Shown one piece after another: positions 6,909-16,993 of a stretch of 37,321 nt of DNA. A program made the translations under genes and the position numbers. How positions within the stretch are numbered: the first letter of the stretch is position 1; each line of letters starts with the position of its first letter. The notes below the pieces were generated by a model. It worked only from the letters and a program-made list of their open reading frames with translations, was not told where the DNA came from and ran no database searches. Source of the DNA: a virus; the IMG/VR virus record IMGVR_UViG_3300030328_001723, positions 1 to 37,321 of that record; one strand, written 5' to 3'.

Positions 6909-9900
6909 TTACTTCTCCATTCTTAGCCTAGAAGTTTCTCTCTGGACTCTTGAGGCTTTTTGTATAATTTTTTTATAACCTTTTGCAAAGTTAACATGCT
7001 CTCCAGTTATAGGAAATTTTGGAAATTTTTTATTCCAATCTTTAATACTGTCAATAACTTCTTCTGTCTTTTTATCTAGCAACATATCTAATAAATTAGA
7101 AACTACTTTCGACCTTCTCTGTTTCATAGTTTCTATTTTTTGTTGAGGAGTTTGAAGCTTGCTAATTAACCTTGATGGAACAGATCCAAATATCTTAGCA
7201 ACTGGCTTAAAACTTCTTCTTATTGCTATCTCACCCATACCAAAAGTATCGATATTTTTTTGTAAGGCTTCTATTCCGTCAACAAGAGCATCTAAATCAC
7301 TTTTTACAACTGGCGTAAATATCCATTTCATCTTACCAACCAAATCTTCTCCTTCAAGAATGTCTCCAAAAACTCCAAAAGCACCAACCGAAACTATGCT
7401 ATCTGTTAAAAGGTCTAATCCTTTTTTATTCTCTGAAAAACTTTCTTCTCCAGTAAGGGTTTTTAAATACCAATCTCTTAATTTGTTTGTAACATACCCA
7501 CCAGCTACTCCTCCTAATGCTAATCTTAAAGGAGCTGCATAATTTTTAGCTTTTATTTCTCTTGACATAACTTCGGTTATATAATTTACCTGCTTATATC
7601 CAAACCTTTTAAAGATAACAAAAGGTCTAGCCCTTGGGTCATTAAAAATTATTGGGTCATTAAGTATATTTTTTTGAAGCTGACTATCTCTAGCAAATTT
7701 AAACATTCCAGAAGATAGTTTTTCAGCAGACAATTTCTTCGATGGGTCGATATCAAATCTTTTTAAATTTTTAATAGCCCAATCTTTTCTAGCTTTTATA
7801 GATGATGTATTTGCTATTTTATGTAAATCTTTTATAAACACTTCTGCTGTTGATGCAGCTAATAAATTATTAAGATAATTAACTTTTTTAAAACCAGATA
7901 AGGTAGCTAATCCATTAGATATATTTAATAAGGCATCCCTAGGATTAGAAACAGCTTCTTTTATAGATCTTTTTATGCCATCTGCAGATCTTAATTCTAG
8001 ATTAGTACCAAGTAAAACATCTAAAGCGTTATGATATGTTGAGCCAGTCGCTTCTAATTTTCTTCTATAATCCTTGTTAAGTAATTTAAAACCACTTTTA
8101 ATCATTCTAAAATAACCAGCTTCTACAGCAGTAGAAATTGTAAACTGACTTAAGTTTGGTATCGTAGCTGTTCCTAAAGCTATCTTAGTTCCCATTTCAA
8201 AAGCCATAACATTTTCAGCTATTTTTTTCCCAGTTGCTCCATAGTTTTTAAATGGGTCTGATTCTATTTGACCAGTAAAACTTTGCCAAACAACATTCAT
8301 AGCCTTTGCTTCAGATGGGCTTTTTTCTGCCACTTCTTTTAATAAAGATTCTGCTCTTTGTCCTTTTTTCCCAAATAAAGATGCTATTTCAACTCTCCTA
8401 GCAAGCTTCATATTGTAGGCTGTTGTAACTTTTAAAGCATCTCTTTCCAATATTTCTTCTGGAAGATTAAGCTTTCTTTTCTTTTCAAGATTTCCAAATG
8501 GGCTTAATTGCTGAACAAATAATTCATTTTGTAATTTTTTATAAGCATCAAACGGACTTAAATTATTTTTGCTCATAACATGTTTCATAACATTTTTAGA
8601 TTCTTTACTAAAGTCCGACTCTATTCTTCTCAGTATCCAATTATTTATAGTTCTTGTAACCTCTGGAGAGAATCCTTCGTTTAACAATGAACCCCTTTTG
8701 GAAACCATAGACATAAAATCATTATTTATTATTTCACCCACAGATCTTTTTATCATTTGTGGAAAATAATCTTCTCTATACTGGGCGACATCAATCCCTT
8801 TTGACTTTGCGTATTGATACATATCATTATATATACCTCGAACTTCTTTCGATATCACAGATATTTTATTATCAAAAGTTCCTTGATTCTCCATAGCTTT
8901 AGATACTGAAAGCAATTCCTTGCTACTAAGAGGACTTAATGCTTTGCTAATTCTATTTTGATATTTTTCAAAAGTAAGTTTTGTTGCTATATCAGCTTTC
9001 TCAATATTATCTATTAAGACTCTGGACTGTAAAGCCTTTGCTCTTTTTTTAGCTGGGACTAGCCATTTTACTAAAGAAGGAGGAAGTACATGTTCAATAA
9101 AGGTACTTTGTGGTAAATCTGCAAGATCTAGATATTTATTTTTTAATTCTTTAAGTCTGTAATCAGCTTTAATTTGCTTACCATAATTAACAAGCTGTGT
9201 ATTATCCATATCAGATAATTTAACATTTCCTTTTATTTCACCACTAACAGCATAGCTTCTTTTGGTTTGTATCTGCTCTTTTGTAAGACCGTTTTGTAAT
9301 TCATATATTCTGTACTTGTCTAGTATTAATTCTCTAGAGTCTGAAGTTGTATATAGTTTTCTAAAATTATCAGATGTAAGTGTACTCTTTGATCCATCTT
9401 TTTGGTTTACAAGATTAAATCTCTTTACATTATCTTTGCCTACGTTTACACTTTTTATTGAAACTAAATCTAAAGGATTATCTTTCCTCTTGTATAAGGT
9501 AGAGGACTTTTGCATTTTTAATTCTTGTTCAACTTGGTCAGCAGCCAGTCTAGTAGTAAGTTTTTCTAACTCTAGTTTTCTTTCTTGTGAAATTTTTGGC
9601 GCTCCTGCTGTTAACCCTATTTTTCTAGAAGCTAAAGATAGTCCAGCTGATGCAGTACCAAGACCCATAACGGTACCCACGGAATAAATAAAATCTTGTG
9701 GAGTAGGAGCTCTTCCCTCTAAAACTGGAGAAGCAATACCAAAAGCAGAACCTTCTTGCAATATCTTTACTGCTTTACTAGTTCCTTTTATATTTGCTCT
9801 CAATCCTATTGCTCCAGTCATCGCCCCAAGTAATGCTCCTTTACCAGAATCACTTAAAACTTGAGTATAGTCTACCTGCCCTTTTTGCAATTCTTGACTT

Positions 9901-10391
9901 AATGCGCTTGCTATCCCAGAATAAGACCCAAAACCAGTAGCACCAGTAACCACTCTATTGATACCACCATTTACTATTTTTCTAGTAGTTTCCTTACTAA
10001 CCCCAGACCTTAATAATTGTTTCATAGCCATTGTGCCAGCTCTTTTTGCTGCAGACTTTACAGCTACGCCTCCCAAACCTCCTCCAGCTACCGTAACAAG
10101 AAAATCAGCAGGCATAAAAAAGCTTATTAAAGAAGCACCTATGTCTTCTACTACTCCAGGATTATAATTTTTTAATTCAAAAGGCTTTTTTCCGATTGCT
10201 ATTTCTCTAGCCATCCCAGTAATAGAATTATTATAACCTTCTTTGACAACGTCTGGAAGCCAGTCAAAAACTTTTTGCTCAAAAGATTCGCTTTTAATAT
10301 ACTTTTGAGGCGAGCTACTTTCTAAAGATATTCGCCTTTTATTGCGTTCTTCTTTAATAGCATTTAAAATGTTATTAGTATAGCTAGACAT
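6909..10391 (-). CDS. Giant internal virion (ejection) protein
   Basis: 1160 residues, the largest gene. Several Gly/Ala-rich hydrophobic stretches occur in the first 260 residues (ISFFMPADFLVTVAGGGLGG, GALLGAMTGAIG, VGTVMGLGTASAGLSLA) and another near residue 985 (LRLALGGVAGGYVTNKL); the centre is long, helical and charged with a YREDYFPQMIKR motif. No lysozyme or transglycosylase motif was seen. Length, mixed membrane-active and helical regions, and position downstream of tail genes are those of ejection proteins that form a DNA channel across the cell envelope in short-tailed phages. Role by analogy, not by detected homology. The start overlaps the upstream stop as TAATG. Confidence 0.7.
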   Translation of the reverse strand: MSSYTNNILNAIKEERNKRRISLESSSPQKYIKSESFEQKVFDWLPDVVKEGYNNSITGMAREIAIGKKPFELKNYNPGVVEDIGASLISFFMPADFLVTVAGGGLGGVAVKSAAKRAGTMAMKQLLRSGVSKETTRKIVNGGINRVVTGATGFGSYSGIASALSQELQKGQVDYTQVLSDSGKGALLGAMTGAIGLRANIKGTSKAVKILQEGSAFGIASPVLEGRAPTPQDFIYSVGTVMGLGTASAGLSLASRKIGLTAGAPKISQERKLELEKLTTRLAADQVEQELKMQKSSTLYKRKDNPLDLVSIKSVNVGKDNVKRFNLVNQKDGSKSTLTSDNFRKLYTTSDSRELILDKYRIYELQNGLTKEQIQTKRSYAVSGEIKGNVKLSDMDNTQLVNYGKQIKADYRLKELKNKYLDLADLPQSTFIEHVLPPSLVKWLVPAKKRAKALQSRVLIDNIEKADIATKLTFEKYQNRISKALSPLSSKELLSVSKAMENQGTFDNKISVISKEVRGIYNDMYQYAKSKGIDVAQYREDYFPQMIKRSVGEIINNDFMSMVSKRGSLLNEGFSPEVTRTINNWILRRIESDFSKESKNVMKHVMSKNNLSPFDAYKKLQNELFVQQLSPFGNLEKKRKLNLPEEILERDALKVTTAYNMKLARRVEIASLFGKKGQRAESLLKEVAEKSPSEAKAMNVVWQSFTGQIESDPFKNYGATGKKIAENVMAFEMGTKIALGTATIPNLSQFTISTAVEAGYFRMIKSGFKLLNKDYRRKLEATGSTYHNALDVLLGTNLELRSADGIKRSIKEAVSNPRDALLNISNGLATLSGFKKVNYLNNLLAASTAEVFIKDLHKIANTSSIKARKDWAIKNLKRFDIDPSKKLSAEKLSSGMFKFARDSQLQKNILNDPIIFNDPRARPFVIFKRFGYKQVNYITEVMSREIKAKNYAAPLRLALGGVAGGYVTNKLRDWYLKTLTGEESFSENKKGLDLLTDSIVSVGAFGVFGDILEGEDLVGKMKWIFTPVVKSDLDALVDGIEALQKNIDTFGMGEIAIRRSFKPVAKIFGSVPSRLISKLQTPQQKIETMKQRRSKVVSNLLDMLLDKKTEEVIDSIKDWNKKFPKFPITGEHVNFAKGYKKIIQKASRVQRETSRLRMEK

Positions 10392-11656
10392 TAAGAACCT
10401 ATTAAGGCACTATAACCTTCTTCTGTATTTAAATCTTCTGCAGATTCAAATCCCAGCTCTTCAGCTACTATATCTAAAAAATTAAAAGCAGGATTAGTTC
10501 CTCTTAAGGCAGTTCTTGCAGTCATAGGAGAGTTTTTAATCCTCATTAGTTTTTTTAATATATTAGGAGTTAATTTTTTACCAATAAGGCTAGGAGGAAC
10601 CCCAGACTCATCTGGGATTATTATGCCAGCTTGGATTACATTAGATTGCTCTTGAGAGGGAATCTCAGATTTTTTCCAATCTAACACCCCTTTATTTTTG
10701 CTCATTATATCTTCAAGTGCATCAAGCTCTTCCTCTGAAGCCTCTTCCAATATCGTTCTATCGACAAGACCGTCATTATCTTTTATTTTCTTCAAAATTC
10801 CAGCTCTAAGTTTATTAGAATAAGGTGATCTTAATGATTTAAACTCATTAATTTTAACACCTTTTTGGGTTTCAAGATTCTCTATACTAGAATTAAGAAA
10901 ATCGGTTTGTTCAGTAGTACCAGCAGCAGAATCTGCTAGCTTTGCGGCTGGAATTCCAGAGTAAAGTTCTTTTATTTTTAGATTAATTTCTTTAACTTCA
11001 TTTATTATTAATAGCTTATCTTGATCCATATCTCCAATTAGAGCATTTTTAACTTCTAAGTAATCTTTATTAAACCCTTGCATACTTTTATTATTTACGC
11101 TATTTTCTAGCATTCTTCTGGTCTCTGGAGTTATGTCGACAAGCTCGCTAAGTGTATTAACTTCATCTAATCTTGTTTTTGTATCGTTTGTTGTTGTTGT
11201 CTCCAGTATATCAAACTGATTTTGTATAAAATTACTTTGCATACTAGGAAGCCCTCTAAGTTTATTTATTCGTTCAAGTTTAGCTTCATTGCTTGGAATT
11301 CTTTCAATTTGATTAAAAATGGTTTGTGCTCTCTCATCGTTTTCTTCTTTATCTTTCTGCGCTCTGTTGTAATCTTTTAACTCTTCGTATTGACTATTAG
11401 CTATCTTTGCTTGCTCTCTTTGCCAATTTCTAAATTTTACAGTTTCTTGATAGTCTCTATCATTTTCTATTTTTTTTCTATTAAATTCTTCAGCTTCCAA
11501 TGCCAGAGCTTCAGATTCTAATGCCAAAGTATCACTATGCATTTTTTCCTGTGATTGTATTTTAGCTCTATCAGTAACAATCTTGCCTAAAAGATCAGTA
11601 AGTTTATTAGCTGTAGGCTCATATTTCATTGCCTCCATTAAAGTATCGATTGCCAT
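10391..11656 (-). CDS. Coiled-coil internal virion protein
   Basis: 421 residues. Residues 35-125 form a long charged coiled coil (KMHSDTLALESEALALEAEE onward). The C-terminal third is more globular and ends with an acidic segment. Preceded by AGGAG near the start and followed by a one-base overlap with the giant gene. It is probably a partner ejection or core protein. No named family recognised. Confidence 0.65.
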   Translation of the reverse strand: MAIDTLMEAMKYEPTANKLTDLLGKIVTDRAKIQSQEKMHSDTLALESEALALEAEEFNRKKIENDRDYQETVKFRNWQREQAKIANSQYEELKDYNRAQKDKEENDERAQTIFNQIERIPSNEAKLERINKLRGLPSMQSNFIQNQFDILETTTTNDTKTRLDEVNTLSELVDITPETRRMLENSVNNKSMQGFNKDYLEVKNALIGDMDQDKLLIINEVKEINLKIKELYSGIPAAKLADSAAGTTEQTDFLNSSIENLETQKGVKINEFKSLRSPYSNKLRAGILKKIKDNDGLVDRTILEEASEEELDALEDIMSKNKGVLDWKKSEIPSQEQSNVIQAGIIIPDESGVPPSLIGKKLTPNILKKLMRIKNSPMTARTALRGTNPAFNFLDIVAEELGFESAEDLNTEEGYSALIGS

Positions 11657-11670
11657 TTTAATCTCCTATA

Positions 11671-12354
11671 TTAAACACTATATTCGTTAGACTTAGTTGG
11701 ATCGGTATTTGCATAAAAATTACTCAAAGTCATACCACCTCCACTACCACTAGAAACAAAAGTTCCAGGTCTGCCATAAGGGTCTAATTGGTCTATTTTT
11801 CTTTTTTGACTTCTAATATCACTAAGATACCTTTGGAGTAGTGTAGCTATAGTAGCTTTTTCTGTTCCAAATTTATCTAAGATTCCAAACATTCCTTCAT
11901 CTCTTTTTAAATTTAAATTATCAAACCCAAAATTTCTTTTTGTCATTAAATCTTCTATACTTTCTCTAGCAAGGTCTCCTGTTCTCTCAAACATTCTTTC
12001 GCCAGCCCCAGAGCCAGAAAATCCACTCTGCCCAACTGCTGTTCTTATTTGACCATATGCATCTTCAAGATTTCTTCCTACTTGTTTAAAGCCAGTACCA
12101 AATTGAGATTCAAGATTTTCAGTAGATAGACCAATACCTCTATCTAAAAACTGAGTTCTTTCTGCTTTTCTATCTTCAGCTTTTTTAGCAATATCCTCAA
12201 CAGATTTTCTGTCAAATGGTGTAAAATAATCAGCAAGTTTTTTTGATAGCTCATCAGTATATCCAAGAGCTTTAGCAATTCCTTCTCCAGTATCTGCAAA
12301 TAAATTAAACTGACCTCCTAAATTAAACTGTTTTAAAAGTTCTTCGAATGTCAT
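11671..12354 (-). CDS. Minor virion protein
   Basis: 227 residues from the ATG at 12354. An in-frame ATG at 12369 exists, but GGGGAGG lies seven bases before 12354 and the ATG overlaps the upstream stop as ATGA, which decides the start. The sequence has a helical N-terminal half, a Gly/Ser segment (GQSGFSGSGAGER) and a Gly-rich end (SSGSGGGMTLSNF). Position among internal virion genes suggests a virion protein; function unknown. Confidence 0.65.
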   Translation of the reverse strand: MTFEELLKQFNLGGQFNLFADTGEGIAKALGYTDELSKKLADYFTPFDRKSVEDIAKKAEDRKAERTQFLDRGIGLSTENLESQFGTGFKQVGRNLEDAYGQIRTAVGQSGFSGSGAGERMFERTGDLARESIEDLMTKRNFGFDNLNLKRDEGMFGILDKFGTEKATIATLLQRYLSDIRSQKRKIDQLDPYGRPGTFVSSGSGGGMTLSNFYANTDPTKSNEYSV

Positions 12355-13157
12355 TTTGAGCCTCCCCATATATAAGGTAATTTTTGAGAAAACGAATTAT
12401 CAAAAGCTGAACCTCTAAGAAGAGGATTATTGCTTTTTCCAAACATAGAATACACACCTTGTGGAACATTATTATCTGCCACTCCTATTTTACGTGAAAT
12501 CATATCTTCCATAGCTATATCTAATGGGTTTCTTCCTATTAATTTTTCAAAGTCAAATTCTGTTCCAGCATAACTCATAGTAGGTGCATTCATAAGACCT
12601 GGAACTGTTTTATCACCTCTATTAAATAGTTTTGAAAAAGCTTTATCGCCAGAAAGACTATAGGCGCTATAAGCATCTTTAAGAGAGTCAACTAGTTGCA
12701 TTCTTTTAAATGAACCTTCTGCGTTTTGTAAAAATTTATTTAAATCTTTTTTCTTGTCTGCAAGTCTTTCTTGAGCGCCTTGGTAAAAAGTACGTACACC
12801 TTGACCTTCTCTATCAGTAATTTTGTCTAAAGATAAATCACCAGATAATTTTCTGCCTGCAAAACTTCCAAGCCCAGCGCCCAATGTAGTTCCAATCCTT
12901 GCTCCAAGAACTGGATTTAGAAAAGCAGTTCCAAGCAAACCACCTGCTATTGCTCCAAGAAGACCAGCTGTGCCTGCCTTTTCTTTTTGCCTTATTATTT
13001 GAGCTCCTCTTTGATCTGCTTGCCTATCGTAATCTGCTCCGATTCCTTCTATATTAAATTTATCTTCTTGAGCATCTTCATAAAGACTTGTAAACGCTGT
13101 ATCTCTACCAATACCTAATTGTGCTTCAGCGCCAGCTAACATTTCTTGTAAAGTCAT
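12351..13157 (-). CDS. Virion protein with glycine-zipper-like hydrophobic segment
   Basis: 268 residues. A Gly/Ala-rich hydrophobic stretch (GTAGLLGAIAGGLLGTAFLN, then GTTLGAGLGSFAG) at about 62-102 resembles glycine-zipper segments that insert in membranes. Charged helical flanks surround it. With the neighbouring internal proteins it may help build the ejection conduit; this is inferred from composition and place. No family recognised. Confidence 0.65.
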   Translation of the reverse strand: MTLQEMLAGAEAQLGIGRDTAFTSLYEDAQEDKFNIEGIGADYDRQADQRGAQIIRQKEKAGTAGLLGAIAGGLLGTAFLNPVLGARIGTTLGAGLGSFAGRKLSGDLSLDKITDREGQGVRTFYQGAQERLADKKKDLNKFLQNAEGSFKRMQLVDSLKDAYSAYSLSGDKAFSKLFNRGDKTVPGLMNAPTMSYAGTEFDFEKLIGRNPLDIAMEDMISRKIGVADNNVPQGVYSMFGKSNNPLLRGSAFDNSFSQKLPYIWGGSK

Positions 13158-13158
13158 C

Positions 13159-13350
13159 TTAACTCCTTGTAAATTCTAAATAGTGCCAAGCACCAAGTTC
13201 TTTTCTATATAGCCTAAGCTTACCATCTGGTGTCTTGACTACTCTTTCTTCGCCATCATTGCCAGAGTTGCTAGCTGGATAGCCCTTTTGTAGTTTTGTT
13301 TTAACTCCCTTAGAGTTATATAAAAATCTTTTTTCTCTATCAATAGCCAT
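13159..13350 (-). CDS. Small hypothetical virion-region protein
   Basis: 63 residues with a beta-rich C-terminal half (DGKLRLYRKELGAWHYLEF). The start overlaps the stop of the 776-residue tail gene upstream as TAATG, suggesting coupled translation. Function unknown; possibly a small tail or adaptor component. Confidence 0.6.
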   Translation of the reverse strand: MAIDREKRFLYNSKGVKTKLQKGYPASNSGNDGEERVVKTPDGKLRLYRKELGAWHYLEFTRS

Positions 13351-15680
13351 TATGTTATTCTCTTATATAATGGTCTGTACTCTACACCAATATTATTTAT
13401 TTTATGGTCACAGTCTCCAGCTAGGTCAAGTTGCACTTGAAAAGATGAAGCAAGTACTGGCGTAGTTATTGCAAATTTGTCAACAGTTACTGCGTCATTT
13501 GTATCACTTAAACTTCCTAAGTTTGCAGAAGCCACTCTAGTTCCAGAATCATTTGTATATTCAAACTTAACACCATTAGAACTAGCCTCTGTGGTAGAAT
13601 ATTCAACTGTCACTCCATATATTTTTTTAACCGTATTAGGTAATCCAAAATCATCATCTTTTAATTTAATATCAAAAGTAGTATGATCATCTGGCTCTCC
13701 ATCATAAGAAACAATACTAGTTGTTCCAGACCCAGCTGACATATTATTATATAAATCTGTAATAATATTTGTCTTTACTGCATCAGCAAACAAATCTTCT
13801 ACAAAAACAAAAGAGTTTGTAGTAAAGCTATATATATAAGCATCTCCACTTGTGTCTCCAGAAGCTGCTGCGTCTCTAACTATAACTAAGTGCTTATGTG
13901 TTGGCTCGTATCCAATTATAGTATCATCGTTTACAAAGCTAGTCCACTCTGACTCAATTATTTTTGTTTGCAAATTAGTTATTTTTGAACCATCATATAT
14001 ATATAAACCATTTTTATTTACCCAACAAACACCTAATTCTGTTTTAGTTACTGCTCCGTGAAAGTCTACACCCATATTGTTTTGCGTAGATTCTAGAAAC
14101 CATTGTGTATCAGAACCACCACCAATGTTTATTATATATAAAGTTTTTTGTTTATAAGCAAGCAACCTATCTGCAAAAGCTTCTAGCTTAATAAAATCTT
14201 CTCCATCGTTTACACCTATGTCTATAAAGTTAAATTCTGGGAATGTATCAAATTTATTTATCTCACTATATCTAATAGTATCTCCCTTGTTGGCAAGGAT
14301 ACCTTCTTCGTTAGTGTACTTTACGTTAGCAATAAAAGTTCTTCTGTTACTAACAACACTAGTTTGATATTTTTCTCCAGCAAGACCAATGCTAATAAAA
14401 GAAGAATCTTGACTATATCCATTTAAAGATTCATAAGTATCTGCATTCATAGATGCGCTAACAAATGTAGAGTATGCAAAAGCTGAACTAGTATACTCAA
14501 GATTCCAATGTGATAACTCTCCATCTAAAGTAGGCTTAGTTCCGTTAACAAAATTTATTTCACCAAAAAAAATAAAAGCACCATCTGTTCCTTGCTCTCT
14601 AAAATAAATTCTACCTCCCTTTATATTGGCAGAATATCTTGCACTAGAATGGTTTTCCGTTGCCATTACCGAGCAAGTAATTTTTTGATTAGCTGTAACA
14701 GTAAGTCCTCCGCTTATAATATATGGTAACGACTCTTGGTTTCCGTCATAAAGAAAAGTAGTTGCAAACTCATAATCGCCAGCTACCCAACTACCACCAG
14801 AAGAGGCAGTAAAGTCTAAATTAAAACCAGTTCCTCCAGGTGGATAAACACCATAATTTTCAGAGCTGCTAAAAGTAGCTGAGCCAGCGCTAGTTACCAA
14901 TGTTGTTGTATTTGTTCTGCTTGCTATTGTATCTATAGAGCTATCTGTTGCGTTTACAGCTAAATATACACCGCTATCTAACTCTGTATCAAGTGTATCT
15001 GGAAAAGAATTAGCTGTTCCAGAAGTTAAAGCTGTATCACTACCGCTAGATACGCTAGCTCTCATTCCTCCACTACAGATACCTCTAGTAGGCTTGCTTA
15101 ACTTAGTATCCACGCTTGTAAATCCAGTTCCTCCACTATAGCCACCAGGAGTTTGACCGCTTCCAGAAGAATTTCTCCATCTATCTGTAGTTATAAAAGC
15201 CCCATATTTTTTAATAGTTGTAGATGTATTGGATAAATTAGTATCACAAGCCCTTATTATGCCATCTGCAATATGCATTATAACCTTACCTTGCTCATTA
15301 TCAGTAACAGACCCAAGGTCTATAGTGTCATCTGTAAAAGCATTTCCTTGACCATCTGATCTTTCTACAGTTACTTTTGACCCATCATCAGCATTAGCAT
15401 AAAAAGTAGATATTACTGAGGTATTTGAATTGCTTTTATTATAATCAAATTTAGTTTGAAACAATCCATATCCAGCTTGAACTGCAGTCACAGCTGGAGC
15501 TTCATAGTCTTTACCGCCACCAGTATTAGCAGCAGTTTTTCCACAAGACTTAACTATTCCAAACTCATCTACAATAACATTATTAGCTTGAGCTAATTCA
15601 TTATCGAGAATAGACCTTGAATTGGTTTTAGTATTTAAACCACCATCAAATCGAGTATATGTTTTAAACTGTTTAGGCAT
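13350..15680 (-). CDS. Tail/stabilisation structural protein
   Basis: 776 residues, mostly beta-type sequence. The N-terminal FDGGLNTKTNSRSILDNELA and NNVIVDEFG are the signature start of tail-tube or DNA-stabilisation proteins of short-tailed phages, and the middle has repeated beta segments (YSEINKFDTFPEFNFIDIG, LLAYKQKTLYIINIGG) resembling a propeller-like fold. It would sit below the portal/adaptor. Assignment rests on the N-terminal pattern and context. Translation is coupled to the endopeptidase stop (TAATG at 15680). Confidence 0.7.
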   Translation of the reverse strand: MPKQFKTYTRFDGGLNTKTNSRSILDNELAQANNVIVDEFGIVKSCGKTAANTGGGKDYEAPAVTAVQAGYGLFQTKFDYNKSNSNTSVISTFYANADDGSKVTVERSDGQGNAFTDDTIDLGSVTDNEQGKVIMHIADGIIRACDTNLSNTSTTIKKYGAFITTDRWRNSSGSGQTPGGYSGGTGFTSVDTKLSKPTRGICSGGMRASVSSGSDTALTSGTANSFPDTLDTELDSGVYLAVNATDSSIDTIASRTNTTTLVTSAGSATFSSSENYGVYPPGGTGFNLDFTASSGGSWVAGDYEFATTFLYDGNQESLPYIISGGLTVTANQKITCSVMATENHSSARYSANIKGGRIYFREQGTDGAFIFFGEINFVNGTKPTLDGELSHWNLEYTSSAFAYSTFVSASMNADTYESLNGYSQDSSFISIGLAGEKYQTSVVSNRRTFIANVKYTNEEGILANKGDTIRYSEINKFDTFPEFNFIDIGVNDGEDFIKLEAFADRLLAYKQKTLYIINIGGGSDTQWFLESTQNNMGVDFHGAVTKTELGVCWVNKNGLYIYDGSKITNLQTKIIESEWTSFVNDDTIIGYEPTHKHLVIVRDAAASGDTSGDAYIYSFTTNSFVFVEDLFADAVKTNIITDLYNNMSAGSGTTSIVSYDGEPDDHTTFDIKLKDDDFGLPNTVKKIYGVTVEYSTTEASSNGVKFEYTNDSGTRVASANLGSLSDTNDAVTVDKFAITTPVLASSFQVQLDLAGDCDHKINNIGVEYRPLYKRIT

Positions 15681-16072
15681 TATTCCTTAATCTCAAAGTG
15701 AACTAAATCATCAAAGTTATTATCTTTGGTTTGTGTATCCATATCCCAGTCTCCACCCCATCTTATTTTAAGTCCCATTTGGGAAGCAATTCCCAAAACG
15801 AAACCACTAAAATAGTGAAAGCGATCACGATCAGTCCAATCAATAGGATAGGGAGCGACATCAACAGCAATACTAGGGCTTTTATTGTGCTTACCATTTG
15901 GGAACTTGAGTTTACTATTGCCTTTATTATATGCTTCATCTTGTTTCTTTTGTCCTCTATGTCCTTCTATAATGGTACAATCAAAATGTTTAACTACTTC
16001 TTCAAAAAGCTTAACCAGTCTTTTATCACAAGTGCTAAGCTTTGATTTACTTTTTGTGCTAAACCTTGCCAT
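15680..16072 (-). CDS. M15-family peptidoglycan endopeptidase (endolysin)
   Basis: 130 residues with the M15 (VanY/L-alanyl-D-glutamate peptidase) pattern: EGHRGQKKQDEAYNKG (36-51), KHNKSPSIAVDVAPYP (61-76) giving His62 and Asp71 as zinc ligands, GGDWD (107-111) and the final DDLVHFEI with catalytic Asp/zinc His125. It cuts peptide cross-links in the cell wall at the end of infection. No signal peptide is present, so a holin is needed; small membrane-protein genes lie immediately upstream in the operon. Confidence is high on family; the precise bond cut is inferred. Confidence 0.88.
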   Translation of the reverse strand: MARFSTKSKSKLSTCDKRLVKLFEEVVKHFDCTIIEGHRGQKKQDEAYNKGNSKLKFPNGKHNKSPSIAVDVAPYPIDWTDRDRFHYFSGFVLGIASQMGLKIRWGGDWDMDTQTKDNNFDDLVHFEIKE

Positions 16073-16299
16073 TACTTTCCCTTAATTACGCCTTCAATAA
16101 GGTCGCTAACAATATCTACACATTTTTCAAAAAAGATTTGTTCTTTCTCTTCACTAACAAAAGGTATATCAATCTTCTCATTGATCTTTGTAGCAATCAT
16201 TTCATTCATTTCATCTGAACCAAGCTTTTCAATCATTTGATCTTTTACTAAATCAGCTTGCTTTTCTGCAGCTGCAATTAACATTTCCTTTAAACCCAT
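16072..16299 (-). CDS. Small helical protein in lysis block
   Basis: 75 residues, predicted mainly alpha-helical and acidic (LIAAAEKQADLVKDQMIEKL, FFEKCVDIVSDLIEGVIKGK). No membrane segment is clear. It lies between a membrane protein gene and the endopeptidase, with its stop overlapping the endopeptidase ATG. Function unknown. Confidence 0.6.
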   Translation of the reverse strand: MGLKEMLIAAAEKQADLVKDQMIEKLGSDEMNEMIATKINEKIDIPFVSEEKEQIFFEKCVDIVSDLIEGVIKGK

Positions 16300-16308
16300 T
16301 ACTATCTC

Positions 16309-16452
16309 CTATTTTAATTCGTTTTTTATTTTAATTATTAAATAAATTAATGTTGCTAGAGAAACAGCCATTTGCAACGTCATTGGTAAATTTACCCACC
16401 ATACACCTACACCGACAATCCCATTTGCGACAGCTTTAGTTGTATCAATCAT
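16309..16452 (-). CDS. Small membrane protein, holin candidate
   Basis: 47 residues: a short N-terminal segment, then hydrophobic NGIVGVGVWWVNLPMTLQMA and SLATLIYLIIKIK, giving one long or two short membrane segments and a basic tail. AGGT lies a few bases before the ATG at 16452, which overlaps the upstream stop as TAATG. Size, topology and position two genes upstream of the endopeptidase suit a holin. No family is recognised; several membrane proteins nearby compete for this role. Confidence 0.55.
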   Translation of the reverse strand: MIDTTKAVANGIVGVGVWWVNLPMTLQMAVSLATLIYLIIKIKNELK

Positions 16453-16754
16453 TATGACCTACCATTCATCCTTCCTTTAATATAACTTAAATCATCTGTT
16501 ACGTCGTTTAGTTCTTTTACAATATCTTCTCTATGTCTTGAAGATATATCATCTGATTTATTCCATCTATCTAGCATTTTTAAAACAATGCTCTCCACAT
16601 TACCCATCTTTGTTTCTAGCTTTGCATTCGCTTGTCTTATTTCATCTAAGTCTTCATTTTGCAACTTCTGACTTGACATGAGGTTTAATACCATGTATCC
16701 AAATAAAACTATCACTACTCCTACTGCTCCGTATTCTGCATATGTTTCGAGCAT
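16452..16754 (-). CDS. Membrane-anchored coiled-coil protein, holin/spanin-type candidate
   Basis: 100 residues: one membrane helix near residues 9-26 (GAVGVVIVLFGYMVLNLM) followed by a long charged helix (DEIRQANAKLETKMG onward). This architecture is found in phage holin-like and inner-membrane spanin-like proteins. It belongs to a row of similar small genes. Role inferred. Confidence 0.6.
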   Translation of the reverse strand: MLETYAEYGAVGVVIVLFGYMVLNLMSSQKLQNEDLDEIRQANAKLETKMGNVESIVLKMLDRWNKSDDISSRHREDIVKELNDVTDDLSYIKGRMNGRS

Positions 16755-16768
16755 TGTTCCTCTGTTAT

Positions 16769-16993
16769 TTATTTTTCAGCTTCAGAATCTTTTTCTAAAG
16801 ATGCTTTTAATCCATCTATGAAAGCTTGCTTCCCAAACTGTAACTGTTGAAGATTAAAAGTAGATGTGCTTATCTTTCTATCTAGGTCAGCAATATGGTC
16901 AACCATAACCTTTTGCTCTTGACTTAAATCATCTACTAAATACTCTTTCTCATCTATTTTTAAAACAGCTTCTTTTTTTTGTTCTTTTGCCAT
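16769..16993 (-). CDS. DUF6447-like small protein
   Basis: 74 residues. The pattern LKIDEKEYLVDDLSQEQKVM, then DHIADLDRKIS and LQFGKQAFIDGLKASL resembles the DUF6447-type phage family (I-D-G-K-x-Y-x-x-x-x-L-S start followed by a helical hairpin ending in A-Y/F-x-x-x-L). Function unknown; such genes often lie near late and lysis genes. Assignment is from memory of the pattern. Confidence 0.55.
   Translation of the reverse strand: MAKEQKKEAVLKIDEKEYLVDDLSQEQKVMVDHIADLDRKISTSTFNLQQLQFGKQAFIDGLKASLEKDSEAEK

Noticed and set aside
7159-9687. Open frames on the plus strand within the giant virion gene (7159-7542, 8569-8769, 9262-9687)
   Set aside because: They are antisense shadows of a continuous 1160-codon gene, lack ribosome-binding sites and have unnatural composition.
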